This document shows, piece by piece, positions 50,881 to 62,055 of a DNA stretch of 64,000 nt; the stretch's first letter is position 1; every line of letters begins with the position of its first letter. Under the pieces are notes generated by a model. It did not search any database. It was given only the letters and a program-made list of their open reading frames with translations, and had not been told where the DNA came from. Origin of the DNA: Eulemur rufifrons (taxonomy: Eukaryota > Chordata > Mammalia > Primates > Lemuridae). Position numbers and translations under genes: made by a program. Location of the stretch: the NCBI RefSeq assembly GCF_041146395.1, contig NC_091000.1, positions 12,786,501 to 12,850,500 of the forward strand, given 5' to 3'.

Positions 50881-51685
50881 TTTTCTCCCACTAAACTATT
50901 CATGTCTTGAGTTCATGGTATCTTTTTTATACAAGAAATCAAAGCACTTTGACCACATTACTCAATCCTTTTATCTGTGCCTAGTTACATTTTAATTCTT
51001 TTCAACACTGGAAATTGGAGATGATTTATATGGGGGCAATTAATGCAAGAGAGACTCCACAGAAATCCAGTCAGCAGATCCATACAAAGAGAAAAGACCT
51101 ACCTTTAAAATACTGGTAAATAGGTGTAAATTTATGTATGTTTTCAGTTAAAATGTTTAATATATGTTTCCATTTTTCACCTCTCCACTTTTACTAACTT
51201 TTATGGTTAGACAACTATCAATGTCAGTCACATCAGTTAAGAGAGCTTTTACTGTGTTCTTTAACATAATTGAAAATAATCTTCAGGAACTGGGAAATCA
51301 GGATTCAAGGTCCCCCTGGATTAGAGAGTGAAGCCAACTACTGTGTTAGATGATATACTTAATTTTTGTTTCCATACTTGACTTTGCAGCAACTTTTTTG
51401 GGGGGCGGGGTAAATTCTGTTAAGAAATTTATTTTAAAAACTCAATCCCACTTTTTCAAACCCCAAGATAATATATGCCTTCCTAAAAGAGCATCAAGGA
51501 TAGCTATAGATAAATTAATAACCTGAGAACCAAACTGAATTCAAATGAAACACTAGCTTTATTTCCATAATGCACCAGTTATTAAATTTATGGAATCCTA
51601 TTTCAACAGCCTGAGCTTTAAACCTACGGAAGATTAGGCTGTTAATCTGATGGGTTCTGTATGCATGAAAACCCACTGAAATTTA
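50881..51685. other. unique DNA
   Basis: No repeat was identified with confidence. Confidence 0.4.
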
Positions 51686-52310
51686 CCAATAAACTCAGCC
51701 TCACTAGTAAAAATGCAAACCAAAACAACAATAAAATGCCATGTTTTACCTATCAGATGAACAAACTTTTAAAAAAATATAACATTCTATGTTGGTTAGA
51801 ATGTGGAGAAATGGATACTTTTCTACACTGTAGGTGGGAGGGTTTATTGAGTTTCCAAGGAGATTCGCCATGATATTAAATAAATAAATATCTTCAACTC
51901 AGAAATTCTTCTCCTTGTTATTCATCCTAGAGAAACACTTGCACGTGTGCACAAAGAGGCATGTACAGAGATTTTCATTGCTTCATGGTTGTAATCATAA
52001 AAGACTGAAAACAACCTAAAAAATCAGCAACAGGAGAACAATGCCATAAACCATGACACGTCTATAGGATGGAATATGTTGCAGCAATTAAAGGGAACAA
52101 GTTAAATCTAACAAGAAAAGCTCTCAAGGACATACAATCTAGTGAGCAGAAGGAGGATTGATCCGTGGGATAAAATACATTGCATGGTATGCTTTATGTC
52201 TCTGAAAAAAAAAACTACAATTTGTATGAACAAGAATATTAGTGCATGAAAACGCATTGAAAAGAGTCTGGAAGGATCTGCCTGAAACCAACAACAGTGT
52301 CTGCCTCTGG
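51686..52310 (+). mobile_element. old L1M 3' region, plus
   Basis: 'ggttagaatgtggagaaatg' and 'ttttctacactgtaggtggg' (ORF2 end), then 'tagaaacaa'-type text and 'aaaagagtctggaaggatct' with 'aacaacagtgtctgcctctg' (3' UTR), are L1M order. It joins an MLT1 3' part near 52310. Confidence 0.75.
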
Positions 52311-52546
52311 AGAGAGGATTGGAGTGATGCGTCCACAAGCAAGGAAGTCCAAGGACTGGTGGCCGCTGTCACAAGTGAGCAAGAGGCAGAGAGGAATCCT
52401 ACCCGGAGGCTCAGAGGGAGCACGGCGCTGCTGACACCTTGATTTCAGACTTCTGCCTCCAGAACTATAAGACAAAAAATTCCTGTTGTTTTAAATCACC
52501 TACATTGTGGCGCCTTGTTACGGTAGCCCTAGGAAACTAACACACG
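52311..52546 (+). mobile_element. MLT1 LTR, 3' half only
   Basis: 'ggattggagtgatgcgtcca' through 'gctgctgacaccttgatttc', 'cttctgcctccagaactata' and 'cggtagccctaggaaactaa' is the 3' half of an MLT1C/D-like LTR. The 5' half is missing, and it follows directly on L1M text, so a deletion or rearrangement joined them. Confidence 0.85.
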
Positions 52547-52557
52547 TGGTGTAAGTA

Positions 52558-52913
52558 CAGGTTGAGCATCCCTAATCCGAAAATACAAAATCCAAATTGC
52601 TCCAAAATCCAAAACCTTTTGAGCACCGACGTGACCCCACAAGTGGAAAATGCCACAGCTGACCTCATGTGACAGGTCGCCGTCAAAACACAATCAAAAC
52701 TTTGTTTCACATACAAAATTATCAAAAATATTGTATAAAATTGCCTTCAGGTTATATGTACAAGGCGAATATGAAATGTAAAGCAATATTGTGTTTAGAC
52801 TTGAGTCTCACCTACATACATCTAATGATTCATCATGTATATGCAAATATTCCCAAATCCAAAATCTGGAACCCTCCTGGCCCCAAGCGTTTCAGACAGG
52901 GGATACTCGGCCC
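52558..52913 (+). mobile_element. TcMar-Tigger-type non-autonomous DNA transposon
   Basis: It starts CAGGTTGAGCATCCCTAATC just after TA (52556-52557) and ends 'ggggatactcggccca', the worn inverted copy. Inside are 'ccaaaaccttttgagcaccg', 'tgacctcatgtgacaggtcg' and 'tgtgtttagacttgagtctc'. I recognise the family but am not sure of its exact name (MER6/Tigger group). It has no transposase. Frames at 52669-53048 partly overlap it. Confidence 0.8.
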
Positions 52914-53445
52914 ATCCACCACGGCCAAGTGACATGACGGCACTGAACGCAGAGTGGGGCAGGGGTGTGGCCCTGTTCTCATGAGCCAGCGTGAGCCGGC
53001 GCCAGCAAGCACACCACCGAGCACAAGACTGGGGCCAATCCAAGGCATGGCGAGTTCTCAGTGTGTTGAGAGAAGAATTTGAGGTAGGTTTGACTGAAAA
53101 CCCTCAATGAAGGATTATCAGTAGACAGCGTCTTATTTTGTGTGTGCTCTGCACCTTTTAAATCTCCATGTTGGGTTCAAGGAGCACTTTGACCTAATTC
53201 GGTTCTACAGGAGGAAATGCCTCACAAATGCCAAAGTACCTGATAGCTATTCAAACACCAACGACAGCGTGAGGACAAGCGGTTCAGGTGACCCTGCTGA
53301 GACTGATTGCTGTGTATACGCAGACTGCTTCAGCTAGTTTTAAAGCCCCTCAGCATTGGGACAAACACACAGTGGCACTGGACACAAATAGCAGTGTCGG
53401 GGCACCGGGGTCTTTCTGCGGAGCTTTCCCCTCTTGTTCCCATCC
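52914..53445. other. unique DNA, moderately CpG-rich start
   Basis: No repeat was recognised. 52920-53030 contains several CpGs and 'gaatttgaggtaggt' has a donor-like GAG|GTAGGT at about 53079, but no exon can be supported. Confidence 0.4.
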
Positions 53446-53449
53446 TCTT

Positions 53450-53660
53450 AGTGAGAAATTAGGCTTTGAAATCAGTCAGACCGGGCTCAAATTCCAGCTC
53501 TGCCACTTACAGTTTGTGTAACTCGGGACAAACTACTTAACCTCGATAAGCCTCAGTTTCCTGCCTGCGTAAAGGTGATGATAGCACTTACTGGGCAAGC
53601 GTGAGGACTGACGCACTTAACACAGGACCTGGCGTGTGATAAACACGCAGTAGTAACCCA
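53450..53660 (+). mobile_element. MIR SINE, plus
   Basis: 'caaattccagctctgccact', 'aagcctcagtttcctgcctg' and 'acttaacacaggacctggcg' are MIR head, core and tail. Confidence 0.9.
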
Positions 53661-54224
53661 GCTGTGCTGGCGACTCCCGGATGTGGAGTTTTGAATCCAG
53701 GAGGCCGAGCGGCCCAGTCGGAGTCCGGTGGCAGAGGGCGGCCCGTCCGGCCTGCCTGCCCAGAAGGAGCAAGTGAGGCGCTGGGTGCCAGGTCTCTGCC
53801 GGTGGCACCTGGAACTGGGAGAGCAGCTGCCTCCTCTCTGTCTGGTTTGAACCCTGCTTCCTCCCAAGGAATCTGAGGCCTGAGCTCACCCACCGTTATT
53901 CACCCCTGTCCAGGGCAAATGTGCAGTGTGGCGAGGAGGCAACAATGTGAAAGATCAGGATGGAAAACTCAAGAGCATTTCTGAGGAAGTCAGTGACGCC
54001 CTGTGTTTCTGTAGGCTCTGGAAGCCCGGCTCTGCCCGGCTCGGGGCAAGTGCAGCACATTAGGAAGGAGTCCCAGGTGGGGCTGCTTGCCAGCAGGTGG
54101 TGGCCATGTGATTACCTGAGAAGTACAGAGTTTATTTTATCTGATTACCAGGGAATTGCCTAAGAGACTTTATCTTTTCTAATCCTAGAGCATTGCTGAG
54201 GACACCTTTATTCTTATAGTTTAA
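53661..54224. other. GC-rich unique DNA
   Basis: 53670-53830 is GC-rich with a few CpGs. Four frames of 70-104 codons overlap on the two strands there, so none stands out as coding. Confidence 0.4.
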
Positions 54225-54553
54225 AATGTAAAGACCAGGCCCAGGCGAGGTGGCTCACGCCTGTAATCCCAGCATTTGGGGAGGCTGAGGCGGGAAAATC
54301 CCTTGAGCCCAAGAGTTCAAGACCAGCCTGGGCAACATAGCAAGACCCTGTCTCTACAAAAAAAAGATTTTTTTAATTAGCCAGCCATGGTGGTGCACAC
54401 CTGTAGTCTCAGCAACTGGAGAGGCTGAGGCAGAAGGATCGCTTGAGCCTGGGAGTTTAAGGGTGCAGTGAGCTATGATCGTATCAGTGCACTTCAGCCT
54501 GGGCAACAGAGAGAGAGACCTCGTCTCCGAAATAAATAAATACAATGTAAAGA
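54225..54553 (+). mobile_element. older Alu (AluJ-like), plus, with target duplication
   Basis: The dimer runs from 'ggcccaggcgaggtggctca' to an (AAAT)n tail and is flanked by the 10-bp duplication aatgtaaaga (54225-54234, 54544-54553). The arm text 'aggcgggaaaatcccttgag' and 'agcctgggcaacatagcaag' is AluJ-like, and it lacks the lemur linker. Confidence 0.94.
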
Positions 54554-54663
54554 TGAGATGATGTTTGCTGTTGGGAGTGGAAGAGGGGAACATAAGGATG
54601 CATTATGGTTTTGTCAAATTTTACATATGCTTGAAAATATCCATAGTAAACACCAAAATCCAA

Positions 54664-54810
54664 GCCAGGCACAGTGGCTTGAGCCTATAGTCCCAGCTAC
54701 TCGGGAGGTTGAGGCAGGAGGATTGCTTGAGCCCAGGAGTTGGAGGCCAGCCTGGGCAACATAGCAAGACCCCTGTTTCTAAAGTAATAATAATAATTTA
54801 GAAAGAAACA
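54664..54810 (+). mobile_element. Alu monomer (FLAM/FRAM-like), plus
   Basis: 'gccaggcacagtggcttgag' to 'acatagcaagacccctgttt' is a single Alu arm with an (ATA)n tail. The frame at 54558-54764 runs into it. Confidence 0.85.
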
Positions 54811-55024
54811 AAATTTTTAAAAAATTAATAACCAGGAATATTCCCTCTCTCTCTTTTACGAACCCCCTCACCACCACACAATACAAATAATGATTAAAAT
54901 CTTTATCAAGCACTGTGTTTCTCATTGTCATAAATTGCCATGCAGGAGGAAGCATACAGACATAGCTCCATGATTCTTAACAAAGTTTCCTTATTTGTAA
55001 AGGATTAAAAAAAATAAAAAGATA

Positions 55025-55560
55025 GAGTGCTGTTCAAATTGACACATCAGGCTGTGTCCCTTCTCTGCTGAAACCCTTTGACAGTCCCCAAGGGTAATGT
55101 CCACTCCTTTGAAAGCAATAGCACTTCCTTTATGAGCAGGACCCAACGTACACATTTAGTCTCCCATGTGTGACCTTCCATCTCCTGTTCCCTCCCCTTC
55201 TCCCCCCAGCCACTTGGAATGACATGCCATTTCTTGGAGGCATCTGCCCTTTACCTCTCTTCCCTTCATCTGGGCTGCCTCCACTTTCTGGAATGCTCCT
55301 CCCTGCACCCTCCTCCCCACGTCCCTCCCCATCACCTCCTCATCCTCCAAGTCAGACGTAGAGCCTTGGCTCTTCTGCAAGGGCGTCCCGACCTCTTGAG
55401 CAGACCTCCTTCCCCACTTACGTTACACATGGTCATTCCCTCTAATTGTTTACATTTCTCTGCTCCAGGAGAGCTAAGCCTCTCAAATGCAGGGGTGATT
55501 TTGTTTTTTTCTCATCTCCCCTGTACTTGGCCCATAGTAGGTATTTTAACACCATTTAAC
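55025..55560 (+). mobile_element. L2 LINE 3' end, plus
   Basis: 'gtcccttctctgctgaaacc', 'ctgcctccactttctggaat', 'cttctgcaagggcgtcccga' and 'cttggcccatagtaggtatt' are in L2 3' order over about 530 bp. Frames at 55156-55569 are L2-derived. Confidence 0.8.
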
Positions 55561-55569
55561 AAAAACTGA

Positions 55570-55765
55570 TGATTTATAATGCACTTGGTAGTTCATGAGG
55601 CTGTTTCAAGTATATTATTTCTACTGATTCTTGAAACAATTCAGTTTTTACCTATTATTAGCTATTACCATCATCCCCACTAGGAAACTCAGGTTCTTGG
55701 AGGGCAACTTGGCGTGAGCGGCTCAGCTGGCATGTGGTTGGGCCAAGGCCACAGAGCTTGGAGTC
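55570..55765 (-). mobile_element. MIR fragment, minus (worn)
   Basis: 'catcatccccactaggaaac', 'tcaggttcttggagggcaac' and 'gccaaggccacagagcttgg' suggest a MIR reverse complement. Confidence 0.5.
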
Positions 55766-55889
55766 ACTGATGACGAAGCTGAGAGACAGAGAGGAGCAGC
55801 CTAAGAAGGAACCTCAACAGACTACCAAATTCATGGGCTCTTTGTACCGACAGCCCTGCAGGGGAGCGGGAGGCCTGGGTATTTAGGCC

Positions 55890-55985
55890 TCGCTGGTTTT
55901 GAGATTTTGTCCTTGTTGGACCTCAGTTTTCTCATCTATAAAATGAAAGGGCTACACTAAATAAGGAATTCTCAACAGTTTTATA
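55890..55985 (+). mobile_element. MIR fragment, plus
   Basis: 'gttggacctcagttttctca' and 'tctataaaatgaaagggcta' are the MIR core. Confidence 0.7.
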
Positions 55986-56003
55986 TTTCCTATCCACTAA
56001 TCT

Positions 56004-56156
56004 TTCTAATCCAGAGATTCCCTAACTTTCCTGCTTGCTGGTGTCCAGCAGATGCCTGTCTCCCTCAAAAATGTAACATACCCCACGGTGCCTCCACAAG
56101 TTTGCTGTGTCCCCCCAGGAGCTTCGGCACAGGGTTTGGGAATCACAGTTTTAATC
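56004..56156 (+). mobile_element. short hAT-Charlie-type element with 8-bp duplication
   Basis: The 137-bp element 56012-56148 opens cagagattccctaac and closes gtttgggaatcacag, imperfect inverted repeats of the 'CAGtGgTTCCCAAAC' type. The flanks ttctaatc (56004-56011) and ttttaatc (56149-56156) match at seven of eight bases. The family is not named; it has no coding capacity. Confidence 0.7.
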
Positions 56157-57297
56157 GAAGAAACTGGGCTCTGCTCCGACAGAAATAAAAAGTCTCATTT
56201 CTAGAGAACGATGTTTATATGATAGCTATTTACATAAATTTCGAAGACATGAACTTATAATGGTATGATTGAGGGTGTACTATAATGCCATATTTTAAAA
56301 ACATAGATAACTATTAATAGTCTGAAACATTGCTGAGAATACAGTTTACTGGTATTGTCATTATAGAGCGCAAAATAAATTCTAGTATTATTAGGAATAC
56401 CATAGCACTGACTAACGCATACATGTAAAACTCATTCTATTAGAAATCGAATTGCAGTAATACTATTGACAATCACTTTATAGCTATCATTGTAAAGATA
56501 AATAAATACGTCACCAGAAAACATATAATGATTATTTAACCTTATTGTTGAAAAGCCTGTAATTGCATTTTACTGAAAAGCATTTCAGTTCTTGGGATAA
56601 AGTTTGAAAGAGAAACTGGAAAACCAGCTTTAACTTAAAAACAGTTTTATTTTTAGAGTTTGTCATCATATAAAAGTTATTCTCACATAGCTAAGCTGTT
56701 GGAAATAGGCCAGGTTTTGTGAAAGTTTTTCATTAATTGTTTCATGTTGTCTCTACTTTAACCCCAAACAATTACAAACTCTTCCTAAGCTGTTATAATG
56801 CTGGTTCCGCTGATAAATGAAATAAAATTCTCCCTCTTTAAAGTCCTAAGGCACAAAACATTTGTTAACGTTACCAATAGGAATGGATGGACATGGCTGG
56901 GCTGCCCAATGTTCTCCTATTCCAGGGTCATCTGCAAAGAGTGACCTACACCAAGGTGTCAGACGGCACACAGAGCCCAGAGCGTCAGGAGGGAATGTAT
57001 AAAAACCCAGGTACTAGAGGGACTTGAGTGACGACTCTGTCGAGTATGGTCTGCAGGTTGTAGGATGTAGAATGTAGCTGGTGGGATAGAGGAAGAGAAT
57101 TCGAAGAAATGTGCTCATCCAAGTTTGTTTTTATGAACTAGCCAAAAGGCCACAGATGGATACTGACGGCAGGTAGAAAGATCAGAGGACAAACAGCACT
57201 GCTGGCGTAGACACATGGGGACCGAGGGAGGATTCATTTTAGCTTTAATTTTAAAATAGATTGAATTAATTTTTATTTGATTTTAATTAATTGCTTA
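56157..57297. other. repeat-free AT-rich stretch
   Basis: I recognise no mobile element in over 1.1 kb. 56200-56880 is AT-rich with several ATTA/TAAT cores and no long open frame. It is a candidate conserved noncoding region; nothing coding is supported. Confidence 0.45.
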
Positions 57298-57871
57298 AAA
57301 GCTTTTAGTTTTTTACTGTGGTAAAATGTACATAGCATAAAATTTATCACGGTAACCAGATATCTTTGAGTTTATAGTTGTGTCACTCAGTATAACCACG
57401 GTGTGGTGGGGACCTCGTTTCCATCCATCTCCAGAACCTTTTCAACTTCCCAAACCGAAGCTCTGAAGCCGTTAGACAGCAATTCCTCCCTCCTCTCTCC
57501 CCCAGCCCCTGGTTACCACCGTTCCACTTTCTGTCTCTGTGAGTGTGACCACGCTAGGGACCTCACAGAAGTGGCACTGTGCAGTGTTTGTCTTTTTGTG
57601 TCTGGCTTCTTTCACTTAGCAGAATGTCAGGGTTCATCCCCATTATAGCATAGGTCAGAATTTCCTTTATTTCCCTTATATATGAAAGAGTCCCTGCTTT
57701 CAATTCTGGTGGGTGTTTCCCCTTAAGCAGAATTGCGGGCTCCTATGGTAATTCTATGTTCCACTTTTTGAGGACCTACCACACCGTTTTCCACAGTGGC
57801 CGTACCGTTGTATGCTCTGACCAGAAACACACCAGACTTCCAGTTGGGCCTTGTCCTCACCAACCCTTATT
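57298..57871 (-). mobile_element. L1, minus, with clean target duplication (left block)
   Basis: It starts after the 16-bp duplication aaagcttttagttttt (57298-57313). 'ttactgtggtaaaatgtaca' is the antisense L1 3' terminus, followed by 'ccctggttaccaccgttcca', 'gtgtctggcttctttcactt' and 'gaccagaaacacaccagact'. An Alu at 57872 interrupts it. The frame at 57403-57648 is antisense L1. Confidence 0.93.
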
Positions 57872-57881
57872 ACCTTCTGGG

Positions 57882-57916
<35 letters not shown>

Positions 57917-58256
57917 TTGAGACAGAGTCTCACTTTGTTGCCCAGGCTAGAGTGAGTGCCGTGGCGTCAGCTTAGCTCACAGCAACCTCAGACTCCTCGG
58001 CTTAAGCGATCCTACTGCCTCAGCCTCCCGAGTAGCTGGGACTACAGGCATGCGCCACTATGCCCGGCTAATTTTTTCTATATAGATTTTTAGTTGTCCA
58101 TATAATGTCTTTCTATTTTTTTAGTAGAGACGGGGTCTCGCTCTTGCTCAGGCTGGTCTCGAACTCCTGACCTCGAGCGATCCACCCGCCTCGGCCTCCC
58201 AGAGTGCTAGGATTACAGGCGTGAGCCACCGCGCCCGGCCAACCTTCTGGGTCTTT
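57872..58256 (-). mobile_element. lemur-type Alu, minus, with target duplication
   Basis: A T tract of about 30 from 57887 precedes a full antisense dimer ending 'ccgcgcccggcc' at 58240. The 15-bp duplication accttctgggtcttt lies at 57872-57886 and 58242-58256. It is close in sequence to the two Alus at 24.3-25.1 kb. The minus frame 58113-58331 is Alu-derived. Confidence 0.96.
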
Positions 58257-58638
58257 ACTAGCCATCCTAATGGGTGTGAAGTGATGTCTCATTGTGGTTT
58301 TGGTTTGTATTTTCTTCATGCTGTTGAGCATCTTTTCATGTGCTTGTTGGCCATTTTTGTATCTTCTTTGGAAAAATGTCTATTCGGGTCCTTTGCCCAT
58401 TTTTAAATTGGGTTTTTTGTTGTTGTTGTTGTTGAGTTGTAGGAATTCTTTATATGTTCTGGATATTTATACCTTATCAAATGTATTATTTGAAACATTT
58501 TCTCCCATTCTGCAGGTGGCCTTTTCACTCTGCTGATGGTGTCCTGTAATGCACAAAAGTTGTTAATTCTGATAATGCCTGATTTACTTATTTTTTCTTT
58601 TCTTGCCCATTTTGGGTGTCAGAAAGCTTTTAGTTTTT
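58257..58638 (-). mobile_element. L1, minus (right block) and second duplication copy
   Basis: 'taatgggtgtgaagtgatgt', 'gttgagcatcttttcatgtg' and 'aaattgggttttttgttgtt' continue the L1. The 16-bp duplication recurs at 58623-58638. The L1 is thus about 1.3 kb with its Alu and about 0.95 kb without, and is 5' truncated within ORF2's end. Confidence 0.93.
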
Positions 58639-59003
58639 AATTTTAAATATATCATGTCTCATGCCTCATATGAACCACTGTACCAGGTCCCTTAAGGTGC
58701 TAAGCTTCTGTCAGAGGTAAATGTATTTCAAAGTGGAGTAACTGCACAGTTGGGAGGGAAAACTAAGGTAATCATGAACGTTCCGGATACAAACGGTGGG
58801 GGTTCAATATACCGACAGTTATCCACCAATCAGTCCTGGACGTCTTCTCTTCGAATTGCCTAAGTAGTGCAGGGGTTGGGTGCAAGACACAAATGTAAAC
58901 AGGGTATAGAGATGAAGGTGAGATAAGGTAACATTAGGGAGGGATATTAGGAAAGCCCTTGCTGAGAAGGTTGCCCACAGAGGCAAAAAGGGCAGCTTCA
59001 CTT
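58639..59003. other. unique DNA
   Basis: Nothing was recognised. Confidence 0.4.
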
Positions 59004-59417
59004 TGTTGAGGGAAATGAGGTGTTAAGAACGCTCTGGTGGAAGACCCTGGCTTATCCTGACACCTGAGAGGTGTTAAAATAACTTCAGGGAAGGCCATCA
59101 CGCTGTGATAGCTCCCATGTTCTGGGCTCCTATGTGAGCAGAACGACATGTAAGCTTAGCCAGTCACAAGTGGCCAACTGAGTATTAGTTATATAATGAG
59201 GGAATTTCCACCAGGATAGTTCAAATAAGGCGGATGCTCAAACACTAACCAATCAGATAATTGCTGCACTCCACTTCCATTCGCCTACAAAAGCCTGCCG
59301 TTCAAACTGCTCCAGGGGATCCTTGAACCACTTTCAACTTAGAGCTGCCCGATTCATGAGTTGCTGTTTGCTCAAATAAACTCTATAAATTTTAATTGCT
59401 TCAGTTTATCTTTTAAC
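59004..59417 (+). mobile_element. solo class I ERV LTR, plus
   Basis: It starts TGTTGAGGGAAATGAGG and ends 'gtttatcttttaaca'. A CCAAT box (59249-59253) is followed by a weak TATA-like 'ctacaaaagcctgc' and AATAAA at 59375-59380, in U3-R-U5 order. 414 bp is usual for class I LTRs. No clear 4-bp duplication is seen and no viral genes are attached. Confidence 0.75.
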
Positions 59418-60665
59418 AAGGGTTTGACCCCTTCCTGAAATTTACTTGTATTAATACATGAACTAAGTGACATTGCCAGCTCGTTTTAGACTGTTGGGCA
59501 CTTTGGCCTCTGGAGCAGCATTTGCCCTTTGCAACCTGTTCTCCTAAGAAATTCAAGCTTAAATTCAAGTTAGTTTACTGAGCAGGGGAAGTTTCTCTAG
59601 GTGTGAAAGTTTAAGGCAGAAACTCGCACCTGCCTACCAACTCTTCAGGAGATTCCACAGGGGAAACCTTGCCCTCCAGAGGGCTCAGGCCAGAGCAAGG
59701 CCTCCTCACGGGGCTGGACCACTGAACTTCCTCCCAGGAAGGCGCAGACATTCATCAAATACATGTCTCCCCTAGGATCTGTCCCTTCACTGCTTATCTC
59801 CCAGTCATCCGTGCTGAGACCAGACTCTCCCAGCCCTGCACTGGCCTTGGAGAAGTGTAGGCGGCTCCCAGTGCCTGGACTGTTTGCAGCTTCACAGACA
59901 CACAGTTCCGCCTGAGATGCAAGGAGGCGGGAAAGTGAACAGTATTGTGTGCCTCTGAGGACCTCTAGATAATTTTCTCATTGCCTCCCAGGGCCTTATC
60001 GTCTTTATTACCTTGCCAGTCTCCTGGGCAGATGAGAAGTATGAGTATTTCCACCGAGGGCAGGAAGCCCAGCCTGAGGTGAGCTTATGGCTGGTTAAGT
60101 CCCCAACCTGGCCCAGAGGGGCCAGCTGCCTTCTGCTCAGACTCCTCCTGCGCATGGATTGAGGGCTCAGGACACGCACACGAGCTGCCCTCTCCGGAGG
60201 AAGCCCAGAACCAGGAGTAAGGTGGCTTCACCAGTGGAGGACGCCAGACCCTGTGTGACCAGCAGGGGACTGAGATGCTGCCACCTGGGCAGAAGTGGTG
60301 GCAGTGGGAACACCTTGAGTGGGGAGAGGTGGACCCTTGGTATGACAAGCACTCATCCTGGTATTTAAGTGACGACACCTTGAAACCATGGAAATTTACT
60401 AAAATCAACCTGTTGTAGAATATCTGTAATGTGTCATTGGACATTGGACTATTCTAATAGATACAAAACAGTATTTCACCAGCAGATGCTATTGCAGTTT
60501 ATATGAAGATTACAAACTGAAAATCCCTTTAAGATTATGTAATGGATTTTTGGGGGGAGGAGTGTAGACATATTCTTAAAGTTTAAAATTCTATAAAATA
60601 GATTTACAGCAAATGATGATTACTTGTTGCATATGCCTATCACACTATATTATATTTATATACAT
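59418..60665. other. unique DNA
   Basis: No repeats were recognised. Overlapping frames at 59892-60444 on both strands (up to 119 codons) show no domain. Confidence 0.4.
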
Positions 60666-60669
60666 ATTT

Positions 60670-60790
60670 ATTTCCTGTATTAGAGTGTAAATTACTTGAG
60701 GGCAGAGACTGTGTCATACATTCCCTGCACCCCTGGTGCCTAGCTCAGCACACCATACACACTAGATGCTCAATAATTACTCTCTAAAAA
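60670..60790 (+). mobile_element. L2 LINE 3' terminus, plus
   Basis: 'taaattacttgagggcagag', 'gcacccctggtgcctagctc' and 'actagatgctcaataattac' are the L2 3' terminus. Confidence 0.85.
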
Positions 60791-61304
60791 TGTACTAAAA
60801 ATAAATCTAGGTCGACATAAAAACACAGGTGAGTACAATCTGTTGACATGGTCAGGAACGCAAAATTCAATCTCCAACTGTCAAAACCCTCTCTCTGTTT
60901 CAGGAGCCAGCCTGGGAGCAATGCGACGTCTCCTCGAAACTCGCCTGATCCTCCTGCAACCCCAAGATATAATCATCCCCACTTTCAAGTTCCTGTAGCG
61001 CTTTGTATGTCTTCTTTTGGGACACTTGCTGCTTTCTGCCTTGTGCTAGAATCTGCTGGGCGATTTAGGTGTAAATTAGCTCTCACCTAGTCATTGCCAT
61101 ATCGTCCTTCAGTATCCCCCCGTGGGGACTGTGGGGCCTCACCAAATGCTAGTTGAATGCTCTCACCCCTTATTGAACAGCTAAGCTCCGAAATATTAAA
61201 ATTTAAAAAAGAGTTTTAAAGTAGCTTCAAAACCCTTTTGAAAATAGGTATATTCATCACAAGATGAAAACAGGAAAACATTGAACTTCATATAATAGAA
61301 GGAT
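60791..61304. other. unique DNA
   Basis: No repeat was recognised. The plus frame 60848-61090 (80 codons) has no domain. Confidence 0.4.
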
Positions 61305-61520
61305 ACTGCCTGGATTTGCATGTGGGGCCCATCATTTATTTGCTATCAGACTACTACGGTCAAGGCACTTAGCCACTCTGTCTCTGCTCCGGTTCCCTCA
61401 GCTACAAAGTAGAGATAATAAGAATGTCTAAAGCCAGGGTTGGAGAAACATGTATAAAGGCCTTTGAAGAAAGCTTGTCCTACAGTGAGCACTCAATAAT
61501 TATCAGCTACTATTTAATAA
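61305..61520 (+). mobile_element. MIR SINE, plus
   Basis: 'ggcacttagccactctgtct', 'ccctcagctacaaagtagag' and 'gtgagcactcaataattatc' are MIR head, core and tail. Confidence 0.82.
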
Positions 61521-61769
61521 GAACAATCATCACATATGACTCAAAGAAAGATTCCTACTTCATCTCAAGCTTCTCAAAAGAATACCAGCCACTGTGGCTG
61601 TGAAAGGAAATGGCACTGAGACGGAGTGTCACCTGGCTAAACTGCTTCTTTTCTTTGCTGTTCAATCTCAGCAGTCCCCACTCTAAGCCCATGGCCTCCC
61701 CTTTTTTTTCCTCCTAAAATTTCTTCCCCTCTGGTAAGATTCATCTTGCCTTAAAAGGGGCCCCTTTCA

Positions 61770-62055
61770 GGGGTTGGTTAAAGGGTACAAAAGTACAGTT
61801 AGAGAGAAGGAATTAAGTTCTAGTGTTCGATAGCACTGTAGAGTGACGATAGTAAACAATAATATATTGTGCATTTCAAAATAGCTAGAAGAAAAATTTG
61901 GAATGTTCCCAACATGAAGAAATCATAAGTGTTTGGGGTGATGGATACACAGAGTACCCTGATTAGATCACTACACTCTATATACACATATCAAAATATC
62001 ACGTACTCCAGAAATCATGTACAATCATTGTGTAGCAATTTTAACAGTTAACAAA
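61770..62055 (+). mobile_element. L1PB/MA-like 3' end, plus
   Basis: 'ggttggttaaagggtacaaa', 'gaattaagttctagtgttcg', 'gcatttcaaaatagctagaa' and 'gtgatggatacacagagtac' are the L1 3' UTR in sense. It is 5' truncated to about 285 bp. Confidence 0.9.

Noticed and set aside
53079..53090. Donor-like GAG|GTAGGT after a moderately CpG-rich segment
   Set aside because: One splice-like hexamer without an exon, a conserved frame or an acceptor is too weak.
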